DNA of 64,000 nt. It comes from Cloacimonetes bacterium UBA5210. Its GTDB lineage: Bacteria; Cloacimonadota; Cloacimonadia; Cloacimonadales; Cloacimonadaceae. Where the stretch lies: positions 62,001 through 126,000 of the forward strand of contig DHVK01000023.1 in the NCBI GenBank assembly GCA_002412625.1. Reading direction: 5' to 3'. Under the pieces are notes generated by a model. That model saw only the letters and a list, made by a program, of their open reading frames with translations. It had not been told where the DNA came from and made no database searches. The translations under genes and the position numbers were made by a program. Shown here piece after piece: positions 52,380 through 63,043 of this stretch (position 1 is the first letter of the stretch; every line of letters begins with the position of its first letter).

Positions 52380-52470
52380 CCTGCAAAATATGGGACTTGT
52401 GCTTAGCGTTCAAGACGCTTTTACAATGTTTGTTCACAAGAATTTAATTGCCCAATTTTGTCAATCGCTT
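52380..52470 (-). promoter_or_regulatory. Putative promoter and leader of the S10 operon
   Basis: Minus strand TTGACA at 52459-52464, but the hexamer 16-17 nt on (TTCTTG/TCTTGT) is a weak -10. A short hairpin (AGCGT/ACGCT, 52405-52419) lies in the leader. No other promoter candidate was seen between the upstream terminator and rpsJ. Confidence 0.35.
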
Positions 52471-52585
52471 TTTTCTAATTTATTCGAAATGCGGGATTTG
52501 AGAGGGCTGCAATCGATAGTTCCGGTTCTGGTGCAATTTGTAAATTCCGGAGACATGATTTGCATGGATGGGATATACCTGACAG

Positions 52586-52606
52586 AAAAACGCTTCAGAG
52601 AAGCGT
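52586..52606 (-). terminator. Intrinsic terminator upstream of the ribosomal operon
   Basis: Perfect 7-bp stem ACGCTTC/GAAGCGT (52590-52596, 52600-52606), 3-nt loop, T-run on the minus strand. It would end transcription from the repeat-lipoprotein gene (stop at 52831) before the ribosomal operon. Confidence 0.65.
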
Positions 52607-52748
52607 GTTCCTGGGATGTGAGTTCAAACACATAAGCAAAACCAACACAGTGCATAGGAATCACGCTGTGTGATTCCCCCCAGCCATCACGCCCAGCTCC
52701 ATGCACCAAGCCGGGATTATCTGTTACTAAAGCTCTTATTCTCCCATG

Positions 52749-52782
52749 CCCACAGCTCTATCACAGCTTCAAATCAGCTTTA
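52749..52782. repeat. Dispersed intergenic element, copy 2
   Basis: CCCACAGCTCTATCA..GCTTCAAATCAGCTTTA; five mismatches to copy 1 over 34 bp. Similarity to copy 3 continues downstream (CAGCTTTA...AAG..TTATGC, to about 52795). It lies between the lipoprotein gene and its terminator. Confidence 0.6.
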
Positions 52783-52830
52783 ACCAAGGCTTATGCCAAG
52801 GGCGAAACAACGGGATAACGGCAAGATCAG

Positions 52831-53541
52831 CTAATCAGCTCTGGCGGAGTCGCCTTCCTCGCTTACCTTTCCACTTCCGGTTTCAAACATTCTATGTTCG
52901 ATCTCGCTGTCGATGATACGGATGTTGCCGCTACCGGTATTGACTTTGGCACTGCCAATGCGGCTACCGATCAGGCTTACATTGCCGCTGCCGGTATCGG
53001 CATCAAGTTTTGTGATGCTGCTCTCTGCGATGTCCACGCCGCCGCTGCCGGTATCGGCTTGCAGCTTGATCAGTGCGCAGTTTGAGACTTTCACTTTCCC
53101 GCTGCCGGTATCAATGCTCAAATCACGGTTTCCACGCATTTCGGCCACTTCCACATCTCCAGAACCGGTATCGATCTTTAGCGAAACACTTTGTGGCACA
53201 GTGCCTGAAACTCCCATTATTGCCGCCGGCTTGCCGGATTTGGTCTCGTAGCTTAGTTTGCCATTCTTGATCAGGATCGTGGCATCTCCGGGTTTATATT
53301 CCTTGTATTCTACCATCAGATTCAGCTCTGAGCCGGAGTTTCCCCGAATCTTCACATCTCCGGAGCCGAGATCGATCTCAAGCTCTCCGGCTTGATAAGA
53401 TTCTGCGATTCTCGTGCTGTTGTCATAATCCAGAACTACGTTATTAACCACGATTTTTCCATTGAAATTCCCGCTTACATTGCAAGCGCAGATGCTAAGT
53501 AAAATGAATCCTGCTACCGTAAAGACTAGCGCTGATTTCAT
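52831..53541 (-). CDS. Putative lipoprotein with TGSG beta-strand repeats (DUF4097-like)
   Basis: 236 residues from the ATG at 53541 (AAAGGAG 5 nt upstream). N-terminal MKSALVFTVAGFILLSICACN looks like a lipoprotein signal, although the lipobox (ICAC) is not ideal. Residues ~50-230 contain seven ~20-residue units with the core [IV]xTGSGxV (IDLGSGDV, IDTGSGDV, IDTGSGKV, ADTGSGGV, ADTGSGNV, VNTGSGNI, FETGSGKV), as in DUF4097/putative auto-transporter adhesin-head proteins that fold as a beta-helix. Function unknown; surface or periplasmic scaffold is likely. Confidence 0.75.
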   Translation of the reverse strand: MKSALVFTVAGFILLSICACNVSGNFNGKIVVNNVVLDYDNSTRIAESYQAGELEIDLGSGDVKIRGNSGSELNLMVEYKEYKPGDATILIKNGKLSYETKSGKPAAIMGVSGTVPQSVSLKIDTGSGDVEVAEMRGNRDLSIDTGSGKVKVSNCALIKLQADTGSGGVDIAESSITKLDADTGSGNVSLIGSRIGSAKVNTGSGNIRIIDSEIEHRMFETGSGKVSEEGDSARAD

Positions 53542-53769
53542 CATAACTCCTTTCGGGCCGGCTGCACCCAGCCAAACCCCTGCTTTATTGAGCATTTGTG
53601 TAAATGATCACTGTGCAAGACATACAAAAATAATGATCCTGTCAAGCGCATTCTTCAAAATGTTGCCCCAGGAGAGAAGATAACTCTGTCCAAATGGCAA
53701 TGTGACTCGCCCCTGATATGAGGCGTTTTTTTGCTTCCTGAAGCTCGATGCAAATGCGAAGTGGGTAAA

Positions 53770-53798
53770 ATAAAAGAGGAGCCACTGCGGGCTCCTCT
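53770..53798 (-). terminator. Intrinsic terminator of the OmpA-family gene
   Basis: Perfect 9-bp stem AGAGGAGCC (53775-53783 / 53790-53798), 6-nt loop, followed on the minus strand by TTTTATTTT. Confidence 0.85.
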
Positions 53799-53823
53799 GG
53801 ATGATTTGTGAATTGTGTGAGAG

Positions 53824-55263
53824 TTATTCCACCACAAATTCGATTCTGCGGTTCAAGGTGCGGCCTTCTTCGGTATCGTTTGTCGCGCGCGGTTGTGCTT
53901 CTCCACGTCCTGAAGTGCGGATGCGTTCAGCAGCGATGCCCTTTTCGATCAACCAATTACGAACAGAACTCGCTCTTTCCCGAGAGAGGATCAAATTGCT
54001 GGCGTCGGATCCCACGCTGTCGGTGTGCCCGTTGATCAGAATCTTCACTTCCGGGTTTGCCGCCAAAGCTGTGTAAGCCTTTTGCAGCACTGCAATAGAT
54101 TCCGGCTTGATGGTCGATTTAGCCGTTTCAAAGAAGATTCCATCCAGCGCGAAAACAGCGCCTACTCTGAGGTCCAAAACGTCGTCGCGAGGATCCAGGG
54201 GATTGGTACCGGCTGTGATTTCATCACCGTCGTTGACCGAACCTCGGTCTGTATCAGCTTCCAGAGGATTGGTTTTGTGCAACACTATTTCGTCATAATC
54301 GCTCAAACCATCATCATCGGTGTCAACCTTCAGGGGATTGGTATTGTATGTGATTACTTCATTGTAGTCACTTAGACCATCACCGTCGGTATCGACCTTA
54401 AGCGGGTCTGTGCCATATTGCATGATTTCCGCGTAATCGGTCAGGCCGTCACCATCGGTATCAGGATTGAGGGGATCAGTACGGTGTCTCAACAGCTCAG
54501 CATAATCGCTGAGGCCATCGCCGTCAGTGTCAGGATTTCTGGGGTCAGTACCATAAACGTTGATTTCATCATAGTCTGAGAGACCATCGCCATCACTGTC
54601 GATGGTTCTGAGGTCAACCACCGGAACCGGGGTGCGTTGCACGGTCTGCACCGGACGCACTTCTTTGTCCTTGCGAATACCGGGGTTGTAGAAAGTGAAG
54701 CCCACACCAAAGCTGTAGAATCCGTCCTGCTTTTTCCCGGTAAAAGTATTTGTATCATCATCTTCACGGATTCTGCCGTCCATGCCGTCTGAATTTGCCA
54801 GATTGTAGCCCAAAGTGAATTCCAGATTCATCCCGGGTTTGACCTGAGTCTGCAAGCCAAGACCGACAGGGATATGAGGAATCACATCCGCATCGCTGTT
54901 GCTGAGGTCCAAAGATGCGCCAACTCCGCTGTAAATAAAGGGAGAGAGTTTCTCTTTGTACCAGGGATTGAAGATTAGCCGGTAGTCACCCAGTAAAGTG
55001 GCTGTGCTATATGCTTCTGGAGAACTTTTTGTGGCGTGCAGCGGAGTGAAACCCAAGACCATGCGCATATGTAGCGCCGGGAAGACTTTCAGCTGGATGT
55101 GTCCGCTGCCCATCGGAGCAAAATTCTCTGCTTTGCCCGCATTATCGCCGCGAGCGACTCCCAGTTCATAACCGTAGCTCCAACCGGGGCTTGTTTCCAC
55201 CGCTGCGTACAATACTGCACCCAGCATAATCATTAACATCATCAGAAATGCTTTTGTTTTCAT
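53824..55263 (-). CDS. OmpA-family outer-membrane protein with thrombospondin type 3 repeats
   Basis: 479 residues. Signal peptide [20 protein letters not shown], then an outer-membrane beta-barrel-like domain (~25-205), six 23-residue TSP type 3 calcium-binding repeats (~219-356; core [11 protein letters not shown]), and a C-terminal OmpA domain (~370-479; [28 protein letters not shown]) that binds peptidoglycan. It thus ties the outer membrane to the wall through a calcium-stiffened linker. It supports a diderm envelope. The fifth repeat has DTDDDG and the sixth is degenerate (DTDRGSVND). Confidence 0.9.
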   Translation of the reverse strand: MKTKAFLMMLMIMLGAVLYAAVETSPGWSYGYELGVARGDNAGKAENFAPMGSGHIQLKVFPALHMRMVLGFTPLHATKSSPEAYSTATLLGDYRLIFNPWYKEKLSPFIYSGVGASLDLSNSDADVIPHIPVGLGLQTQVKPGMNLEFTLGYNLANSDGMDGRIREDDDTNTFTGKKQDGFYSFGVGFTFYNPGIRKDKEVRPVQTVQRTPVPVVDLRTIDSDGDGLSDYDEINVYGTDPRNPDTDGDGLSDYAELLRHRTDPLNPDTDGDGLTDYAEIMQYGTDPLKVDTDGDGLSDYNEVITYNTNPLKVDTDDDGLSDYDEIVLHKTNPLEADTDRGSVNDGDEITAGTNPLDPRDDVLDLRVGAVFALDGIFFETAKSTIKPESIAVLQKAYTALAANPEVKILINGHTDSVGSDASNLILSRERASSVRNWLIEKGIAAERIRTSGRGEAQPRATNDTEEGRTLNRRIEFVVE

Positions 55264-55536
55264 TTCTTGGTCTCCTTGATTCTATTTTCTCTTTTCAATG
55301 CAGCTCATTGTCCCTGGAAAAGCTAAATGCAACAATCCTGATTATGTGACCGGATTTTAACTGGGAGTTCCTGTGCTGAACCTATTTATAGGATACTCGA
55401 TATCTTGAAAAAAGCCAAGACAATCTATGTTTAGTGTAACATATTGATTTGAATGCGGCCATATTCCAAGATTTTGGTATGGGGATTTTTACCCTTCAGC
55501 CTTTGATATCAACCCCCGGGAAGAGGCAAAAGATAC
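55264..55536. promoter_or_regulatory. Intergenic region with OmpA-gene promoter candidate
   Basis: On the minus strand TTGGCT followed 17 nt later by TATCCT (about 55391-55420) is a possible promoter ~130 nt before the ATG. No terminator for the upstream flippase-like gene was found. Confidence 0.35.
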
Positions 55537-56442
55537 CTATGCCTTACGGCGGACCCGGATCAGGACAACTGCGCCCACTATTGCCGGGATCACATCCTGA
55601 AAGAAGAATAGACTGAGGGTCACTGCCACCGCCTGCTCCGATGAAAAGCCGTAACCATCCAGAAAATGAATCGCGAAGCCTTCGCGCAGGCCCAGCCCTG
55701 AGATTGTGATCGGGATGGAATTGGAGATGTTGGTGAGTGCCATCCCGAGCCAGGTCTCGATCGCGGAGATGCTGCCCAGGATGTTCAGGATCAGGTAATA
55801 TTGCACATACATGATCAGGGTGTTGGCGATCTGCAAGAGCATCATGCGCGGAGCTTGCACGCTGTATGCGGGCAGGAACTCGCGCCATGTCGCCTTGGAT
55901 GCCATAATCAGTGCGGCCCAGAGCGGCATGAATGCGGAAAAAACCAGCATCGCCAGGCGCAAGGCGAGCGACAGCTGCGGAAAGCTGAAGAACGCTGCGA
56001 CCGCGGCAAAAGTCCAGGTGCTCCAGGTCATAAACAAGCGCTCGCTGGTGGTGGAGACGATGGAAGCCAGGATGCTGCTGTTTTTTAGATAAAAGACTTT
56101 GGCAAAAGAAGCGTGACCTCCCGGCAGGACAAAGCGCAGAGGCAAGGCTACCAGATAAGACGCTGCCACCTCTCTGGCGCGGTATTCATAAGCCGGGTTC
56201 AGGTGCAGCGCGCAACGCCAGTTGTTGAACTGAATGAAGTGCCGCAATATGGATAGTGCCATGATCGCCAGCGCTATGCCCACCGGAAGCGCGGATGCTT
56301 GGTTCAGCGCAGCGGGCAAATCGATCTGCCGAAAGATCACATAGAGCAAGCCCAGCGAGAAGACCAGCCGCAGCGCGTAGGATATCCGCTTGAAGGCTGG
56401 TTGCTTCAGCCTTGCTCTCAGGCTTTGAAATCGTTCAAGCAA
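55537..56442 (-). CDS. LPG-synthase-type/flippase-like transmembrane protein (UPF0104)
   Basis: 301 residues with about eight membrane helices. TTG start, GAGGTG 8 nt upstream; overlaps the malic enzyme end by 25 nt. The family motifs ALPLRFVLPGGHASFAKVFYL, STTSERLF and the end region SIPITISGLGLREGF match the PF03706 membrane domain found in lysyl-phosphatidylglycerol synthases and AglD/GT2 neighbours, without the synthetase domain. Likely lipid or lipid-linked sugar flipping; not proven. Confidence 0.75.
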   Translation of the reverse strand: MLERFQSLRARLKQPAFKRISYALRLVFSLGLLYVIFRQIDLPAALNQASALPVGIALAIMALSILRHFIQFNNWRCALHLNPAYEYRAREVAASYLVALPLRFVLPGGHASFAKVFYLKNSSILASIVSTTSERLFMTWSTWTFAAVAAFFSFPQLSLALRLAMLVFSAFMPLWAALIMASKATWREFLPAYSVQAPRMMLLQIANTLIMYVQYYLILNILGSISAIETWLGMALTNISNSIPITISGLGLREGFAIHFLDGYGFSSEQAVAVTLSLFFFQDVIPAIVGAVVLIRVRRKA

Positions 56443-57875
56443 GCTTGAAACACCTCTTGCAACAGCGCCTGCGGGGGCGCCTGGATATGCCCTTCGTCCA
56501 TCATCATCTTCACCAAAGCGCGGGTTTCGGTGATCTGGCGCAGGGCCTCGGTGAATACTTCTTTCCGGCTCAGTTCCACTCTTGCCAGCCCTTCTTTAAC
56601 TGCCTGTGTTGCCACATCCGCGGCCACATGGGCAAAGACTTCTGTCTCGTCCATAGTGGGCACAATGTTATCGCAGCTGATGCCGCGGCGTTCAGCGAAG
56701 TCTGCCAGAGAGTGCGCGGCGGCTATCGCCATGCCATCGCTGATCTTGCGGGCTCGCACCATCAACGCGCCCTTCAGGATGCCGGGGAAGCCCACGGAGT
56801 TGTTTACCTGGTTCGGGAAATCTCCGCGCCCGGTTGCCACTATCTTCGCGCCCGCTTTATGGGCTTCGTAAGGATAGATCTCCGGAACGGGATTGGCGCA
56901 GCTGAATACGATGGAGCTTGGCGCCATCAGACTGATCCACTGTTGCTTAATGGTGCCGGGACCGGGTGTGGAGAGCGCGATCAGGACCTCTGCCCCACGC
57001 ATTGCCTCCTCCATGGTGTTAAGCTTTTGCGGATTTGTGCTTTGCGCCAGCGCCCACTGTTTATACTTTCCGGGATCATCTCTGATATCATGTCTGTCAG
57101 CGTGAAGTGCACCCTTGCTATCAAAGACTACCATCCTCGCGGGATCGACCCCCTCTTGCAGCAGGAAACTGGCAATGGTGCTGTTTGAGGCGCCTGCCCC
57201 GAAGAGCACGAAGGAACTCTCTCCGATCTTCCGTTGAGTAAGCTTGAGCGCGTTGATCACACCCGCCAGAGTGACGCAGGCAGTGCCCTGAGCATCGTCG
57301 TGCCAGACCGGGATGTTACAGCTCTCCCGCAGCTCGTCCAGCACTCTGTAACAGTTTGGCTGCGAGATATCTTCCAGGTTCACGGCGCCCACAGAGGGCT
57401 CCAGCATCTTCACAAAATCGATCAGCTTTTGGGCATCGGGTTTGCCCTGTGCATCGCGGTTATTCACGCACAGCGCAATGGCGTCACAAGCTCCCAGATA
57501 CTTCATCAGCATGGCCTTGCCTTCCATCACGCCCAGACCGCCGGAAGGGCTGCAATCGCCATCGCCCAATACCCTGGTGCTATCGCTCACCACTGCCACC
57601 AGGTTGCCCCGGTTTGAGAGCCGGTAGGAAGCGTCGTGATCATCCCGGATGCTGGTGGAAACCTTGCTCACACCGGGGGTGTACCATACATTGAACCAGT
57701 TGAAACCATAGATTCCCGCCTTGGGCAGGCTCTGCATCTTCCCCTTGTAAAAGGTGTGCATCTGTTCAGATACTTGTTTCAGGAAGGCTGTCTGTGCCGC
57801 GGCTACTTTCTCTTCCGGCAAGGCTTCCCGAAAGAGTTCACTGAGATTGGAGAGATTCTGCTTCAGCAGCTTCAT
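56418..57875 (-). CDS. NAD(P)-dependent malic enzyme
   Basis: 485 residues. Converts malate to pyruvate and CO2 with reduction of NAD(P)+. Visible: N-terminal Tyr/Pro region NVWYTPGVSKVS, GLGVMEGKAMLMKYLG with the catalytic Lys, metal-ligand segment NLEDISQPNCY and VWHDDAQGTA, Rossmann loop LFGAGASNSTIA. No ACT or phosphotransacetylase domain is fused. Monocistronic except for the overlapping flippase-like gene downstream. Cofactor preference cannot be read with confidence. Confidence 0.93.
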   Translation of the reverse strand: MKLLKQNLSNLSELFREALPEEKVAAAQTAFLKQVSEQMHTFYKGKMQSLPKAGIYGFNWFNVWYTPGVSKVSTSIRDDHDASYRLSNRGNLVAVVSDSTRVLGDGDCSPSGGLGVMEGKAMLMKYLGACDAIALCVNNRDAQGKPDAQKLIDFVKMLEPSVGAVNLEDISQPNCYRVLDELRESCNIPVWHDDAQGTACVTLAGVINALKLTQRKIGESSFVLFGAGASNSTIASFLLQEGVDPARMVVFDSKGALHADRHDIRDDPGKYKQWALAQSTNPQKLNTMEEAMRGAEVLIALSTPGPGTIKQQWISLMAPSSIVFSCANPVPEIYPYEAHKAGAKIVATGRGDFPNQVNNSVGFPGILKGALMVRARKISDGMAIAAAHSLADFAERRGISCDNIVPTMDETEVFAHVAADVATQAVKEGLARVELSRKEVFTEALRQITETRALVKMMMDEGHIQAPPQALLQEVFQACLNDFKA

Positions 57876-57964
57876 GCTAGCTCCTCAATATCGTTTTGAA
57901 ATATCCTTTTATAGAGGGCGGATATTTGTCAAGCACTGTGCGCATCCACCGCTTTCCACGCCGC

Positions 57965-57993
57965 AAAAAAGCCCCTTGCGAAAGGCAAGAGGC
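57965..57993 (-). terminator. Terminator of eno
   Basis: Stem GCCTCTTGC/GCAAGGGGC (one G-T pair; 57971-57993) with a 5-nt loop and TTTTTT on the minus strand, 26 nt after the enolase stop. Confidence 0.85.
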
Positions 57994-58018
57994 TGATTGC
58001 ATAGTGTTAGCGCGGTGC

Positions 58019-59329
<1,311 letters not shown>

Positions 59330-59377
59330 CTAACACAGGGCACATGACCCCAATGCCAGAATCCTGACTTCTTTAAA

Positions 59378-59405
59378 AAGATAAGCGTTTATCACAATAT
59401 GTCAA
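59378..59405 (-). promoter_or_regulatory. Promoter of eno
   Basis: Minus strand TTGACA (59400-59405), 16-bp spacer, TATCTT (59378-59383), about 80 nt before the ATG. The -35 box lies inside the last codons of the upstream CGAxxG gene. Confidence 0.65.
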
Positions 59406-59847
59406 GCTCATGCAACATTTCGTGCACGATCTCAACAGCCGCCTGCACACAATTCGGACACCGCTCTGCCAAAACCCCGGCATCACGCGCGGCTTGTTTC
59501 TGAGCCTTATCGGTGGGATCGATCTGCAGGATGTCCCGGCAGTCAATTGCGCCCATGCGCTGTTGCCACCGCCACACCAGGTCCCGGTTCAGATCTCCGG
59601 TCGCGTCTTTGGCTTCTGGGCTATACTCGCTGAAGCCGGCTGCCAAACCCAGCACCATCATAGCCCCGGTGAGCGCGCCACAGGTGCTGCCCAAGCCCAT
59701 GCCCCCGCCAAAAGTGGAAGCAATCTTCAGTGCCATCCGGGCATCCAGGCCCAAGGCAGGACTCATCGCCGCAAACACACTTTGCGAACAGCTATATCCT
59801 TCAGCAAACAGTTCAAGCGCCCGATCGTGGAACCTGATATCTTTCAT
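59392..59847 (-). CDS. CGAxxG-type redox-active protein (C_GCAxxG_C_C family)
   Basis: 151 residues. Cys pattern: C20 region GYSCSQSVF, STCGALTGA (family C-G/C-AxxG), DCRDIL, and C-terminal RCPNCVQ. The family is common in anaerobes and believed to be redox-active or to bind a cluster; activity unknown. No ribosome-binding site is visible and the start lies 3 nt after the upstream secreted-protein stop, so translation is probably coupled. Its 3' end contains the enolase -35 box. Confidence 0.8.
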   Translation of the reverse strand: MKDIRFHDRALELFAEGYSCSQSVFAAMSPALGLDARMALKIASTFGGGMGLGSTCGALTGAMMVLGLAAGFSEYSPEAKDATGDLNRDLVWRWQQRMGAIDCRDILQIDPTDKAQKQAARDAGVLAERCPNCVQAAVEIVHEMLHELDIL

Positions 59848-59850
59848 CGT

Positions 59851-62415
59851 CTATTTCGTAATCACAAGCTTCCGGGAAAGCAGCTGTTTGCCGCCGGATT
59901 CCACCCGCATGAAGTAAATGCCGCTCCCCACCGCTTTGCCTTTGGCATCCTTACCATTCCAGCTGAACTTCTCTTCGTGAAGCTTGGTGGAAAGCACTTG
60001 CTGACCGCGGAGGTTATAAATCTTCAGTTCAGCTTGTTTGATACCTTTCACTTCAGCATGAAGCGCATTTCCGGCTCTGAAGCTCACCGGATTGGGATAG
60101 ATCTTCAGCTCCGGCTGCTGCACCAAATCTGCGTTGGATACGGAGAAATCGAAGGTAACGATATTGCTGGGCATGGAGATCGAATAATCGTCGCAAGCTT
60201 CCACCCAGAATTGCACCTGGCCGGCTGCCATGATACTCTCTACCAGATACGTCCTGGTAATTCCATAACTGAAGATAGCCAGGCAGGTGGGGCCATAGCC
60301 CGGGCGCAACATGAACACGCGATATTCGGTGAACTCCACGCCGCTATCCGTCGGTGGAACCCAGATCAACTGCAGATTATAAGTTGATGTTTCTTCATCG
60401 AAGCTACTTTTCAGGCTTAGTTCAGTGGGATAAATGGGCAGGGGCTTGTGATACTGTTTCCATAAGACAGGATTTTCTACCACCACTTCGTAGTGTTTCA
60501 CGGTATAATTATCTTCGTTTATCAGATATATGTGATCACTTTCTTCATCCCGAATGCGCATTTTAGATTTTTGGTACTCGCTTAGGTGAGGGGGAATTCC
60601 GTTCAAGATATCTCTGCCTTCATCATCATGATAGTACAAAAAGAAGTATTGGACAAGCTCGCCGTCTTCAACACAATTCTGATGCCACGCATCATTATAC
60701 TGAAGATTCAAGATTTTGTAATAAGTGGTTCCCCAAGGAAAATCAATGCTATGCCAACCTTCTTCATCCCGATACTCATGTTTATAGATATAGCGATAGT
60801 CGCCTTCATCATAGAAATAATCCACTTTGTGGAAGGGGAACATCAGAAACCGATGAAACTCGCCCCACACTTCTCTGCCTTCGATAGTCTCGATCGGGCC
60901 TTTGGCAACCGCATCATAGTGCTGCCAGGCATCGAGATAGATATCATCCAGCACTATGTTTCCCTGGCTGTGATCTATGGATGTATAGCCATCCAGACCG
61001 CCCATAGCCCCCCAGATCTCGCGGCTGGGATCCACTGCAGTGATCACGGCAAAGAAGTAGTTATCCACAAAGCTTTCAATGCTGAAGGGATTACCGGTCA
61101 ACACATGGCTTTCCATGATTTCCCGGCTATCCCTATCCACCACCAGGAGCTTCAGATCCTGAGGCGGCAAATCGTCATAATCCTCAGTATCCCAGCTATA
61201 TGAACCACTGATCGTGATCCCGCTCTGAGGCTGATACCAGGGCTCAAAATCCACCGTCGGCAAAGCCGCATTATCATTCTGATCCATGATGCCGATCGCG
61301 ATCTCCGCTGCGCTATATACGCCCCAATCGTTGTTTTCAGCCTTGATCACATTGCCGCTATTGGGATAGCTGGCACAGACCACAGAGTGCAAAGTGCCGC
61401 TACCATCGATGTTATCCCGGATGATGTTCTGTCCATAGGCAAACGCGTGATCTATGGAAAGATCGCCTAAAACCGGCATGGCGTTACTGGTGATGTAAAA
61501 GCCGGTGAAGTTCCCGGTCAGCGTGTTTCCCGCAATGTAGGGCATGGATGTAGCACCGCCGATCATCATGCCGGCGCCGCTATTGGTATCACCGGGAATG
61601 AAGTTGTTGATTATCAGATTATCATGCACTGTTCCGCTGGAGTTCAGCAGATAGATCCCGGTCAGGTTGCCTTCGATGTGATTGTGGCGGATGGTGGCAT
61701 TGATCGCTCCGGCGCCCACCACGTCCCAGGCCGTAATCCCCTGTTTGAAATTGCTGTGAATATAGTTATGTTCGATGATGGGATTGTTTTGCCCACCTGT
61801 AGATTGGTTGGAAAGCTGAATCGCGCCATAATACTGGGTTACGGTGCCATTGTAGCGCACTTCATTGTGGTGCACCCAGGCATTGCTGTTTTGCGGGATC
61901 AGGATGCCGTTCTGTTGGGTATGCTCAATGAGATTGTGATGCACGTTCATCACTGCCGGATTGCTGTTGCCGATGCCATAGAGGTGCAAACCGCGTTGAT
62001 TGTAGCTAAACCGGCTATATGAGACCTCCATCGGTGAATCCACAGCATTGATGCCATATTCGGCATATTCCACCACGATGTGCATAAAATTGCTCTGCTC
62101 GGTATTGTTTTCCAAGCGGATGCCTTTCCACAGGGTTGTGAGTGGAAACTGGCCGTTTTCGAAGCGGATGCTATCGGTTTGGGTGCCCACTGCCTGAATC
62201 GTTCCCGCGGCGTTGATGCGATAGCTGCCCATTGCCTGAACTATTACGCCAGGTTCGATGGTAAGCACTGCTCCGGCGGGAATACTGACATCCCCGACCA
62301 GGAGGTGTGGGTTGTTCGCGGCCGTCCAGGTTCCGCTCTGAGATCCGCTAACCTCGATGGCAAAAAGACCTGTTATGAAGAAAAAGGCAATAATCAGTGA
62401 TACATAGCATTTCAT
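59851..62415 (-). CDS. Large secreted beta-helix protein with C-terminal sorting module
   Basis: 854 residues from the ATG at 62415 (AAGGAG upstream), signal peptide MKCYVSLIIAFFFITGLFA. Residues ~20-410 are right-handed parallel beta-helix turns rich in N/G/H (VHHNEVRYNG, HNHIEGNLTGIYLLNSSG) with the entry motif SGTWTAANNPHLLVGDVSIP. A beta-rich middle and a fibronectin-like part (~670-770) follow. The end carries YPNPVSFRAG, IYNLRGQQVLST, WNGKDAKGKAVG and GIYFMRVE. Likely surface-exposed; carbohydrate or matrix interaction is inferred only. Confidence 0.8.
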   Translation of the reverse strand: MKCYVSLIIAFFFITGLFAIEVSGSQSGTWTAANNPHLLVGDVSIPAGAVLTIEPGVIVQAMGSYRINAAGTIQAVGTQTDSIRFENGQFPLTTLWKGIRLENNTEQSNFMHIVVEYAEYGINAVDSPMEVSYSRFSYNQRGLHLYGIGNSNPAVMNVHHNLIEHTQQNGILIPQNSNAWVHHNEVRYNGTVTQYYGAIQLSNQSTGGQNNPIIEHNYIHSNFKQGITAWDVVGAGAINATIRHNHIEGNLTGIYLLNSSGTVHDNLIINNFIPGDTNSGAGMMIGGATSMPYIAGNTLTGNFTGFYITSNAMPVLGDLSIDHAFAYGQNIIRDNIDGSGTLHSVVCASYPNSGNVIKAENNDWGVYSAAEIAIGIMDQNDNAALPTVDFEPWYQPQSGITISGSYSWDTEDYDDLPPQDLKLLVVDRDSREIMESHVLTGNPFSIESFVDNYFFAVITAVDPSREIWGAMGGLDGYTSIDHSQGNIVLDDIYLDAWQHYDAVAKGPIETIEGREVWGEFHRFLMFPFHKVDYFYDEGDYRYIYKHEYRDEEGWHSIDFPWGTTYYKILNLQYNDAWHQNCVEDGELVQYFFLYYHDDEGRDILNGIPPHLSEYQKSKMRIRDEESDHIYLINEDNYTVKHYEVVVENPVLWKQYHKPLPIYPTELSLKSSFDEETSTYNLQLIWVPPTDSGVEFTEYRVFMLRPGYGPTCLAIFSYGITRTYLVESIMAAGQVQFWVEACDDYSISMPSNIVTFDFSVSNADLVQQPELKIYPNPVSFRAGNALHAEVKGIKQAELKIYNLRGQQVLSTKLHEEKFSWNGKDAKGKAVGSGIYFMRVESGGKQLLSRKLVITK

Positions 62416-62487
62416 AATAATCTCCTTAAGAACAAAAAGGTGGAGCGGCATATCCTGCCCACTCCACCCGAATTTGGTGAGTAATTG

Positions 62488-62658
62488 TTACTCGGTGATG
62501 GCTGAGACAGGACAGGTGGCAATGCAAGCACCGCAGTCAATGCAGGCTCCATCATCACATACAGCTTTGTCATCAACCATGCTAAGAGCGCTGACGGGAC
62601 ATACATCCACACATGCTCCGCATCCGATACAGGTATCTTTATCAATCTTTACTGCCAT
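62488..62658 (-). CDS. 2[4Fe-4S] ferredoxin
   Basis: 56 residues, AAGGAG before the ATG at 62658. Two CxxCxxCxxxCP motifs: C10, C13, C16, C20 (CIGCGACVDVCP) and C39, C42, C45, C49 (CIDCGACIATCP), with an extra C34. Size and pattern are those of clostridial-type ferredoxins serving oxidoreductases and hydrogenases. Promoter at 62686-62713. It fits an anaerobic fermenter. Confidence 0.95.
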   Translation of the reverse strand: MAVKIDKDTCIGCGACVDVCPVSALSMVDDKAVCDDGACIDCGACIATCPVSAITE

Positions 62659-62685
62659 GATAAGACTCCTTCTATTTTTTTTGCC

Positions 62686-62713
62686 AGTATCTACAGCTTA
62701 GGGAATTAGTCAA
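62686..62713 (-). promoter_or_regulatory. Promoter of the ferredoxin gene
   Basis: Minus strand TTGACT (62708-62713), 16-bp spacer, GATACT (62686-62691), about 28 nt before the ATG. Confidence 0.55.
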
Positions 62714-62772
62714 GCCTTTTTTGGCCTCGCTCTGTTTCCCGGTTTTTGCCGCATTCATTGTCCTGGGTTCAA

Positions 62773-62834
62773 GCTGATATCAAGCTGTGATCTTCGGGTG
62801 TTCACAGCTTGATAACGGCTTGATATCAGCTTTA
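62773..62834. repeat. Dispersed intergenic element, copy 3, with nested hairpins
   Basis: Contains TTCACAGCTTGATAA..GCTTGATATCAGCTTTA (62801-62834), related to copies 1 and 2, preceded by a partial inverted copy. Two mutually exclusive perfect 13-bp stems are possible: 62778-62790 with 62802-62814, and 62773-62785 with 62818-62830. Confidence 0.7.
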
Positions 62835-62982
62835 GAACAAGTTTATGCATCCGGAAAGCGGCAGGGGATGTGCCAGCAACTGCCCGGATAAGGCTGTTCA
62901 AGCCCAGCATTTGCATTGTGCTCCCTGGAAGCAGGTGAAACTGCGTAACCCTCTCTGAATGGCGGAGTGATAATTTTCGCGC

Positions 62983-63007
62983 AAAAAAAGCCCCAATCAC
63001 GGGGCTT
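62983..63007 (-). terminator. Terminator of gpmA
   Basis: Perfect 7-bp stem AAGCCCC (62988-62994 / 63001-63007), 6-nt loop, T-run on the minus strand, 37 nt after the gpmA stop. Confidence 0.85.
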
Positions 63008-63043
63008 GTTCATATATGTACGAGGCTTTTGTGAACTCCGGAA

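Noticed and set aside
53715..53740. Possible plus-strand terminator (CGCC...GGCG then T-run)
   Set aside because: Only a 4-bp stem and no plus-strand gene upstream that would need it.
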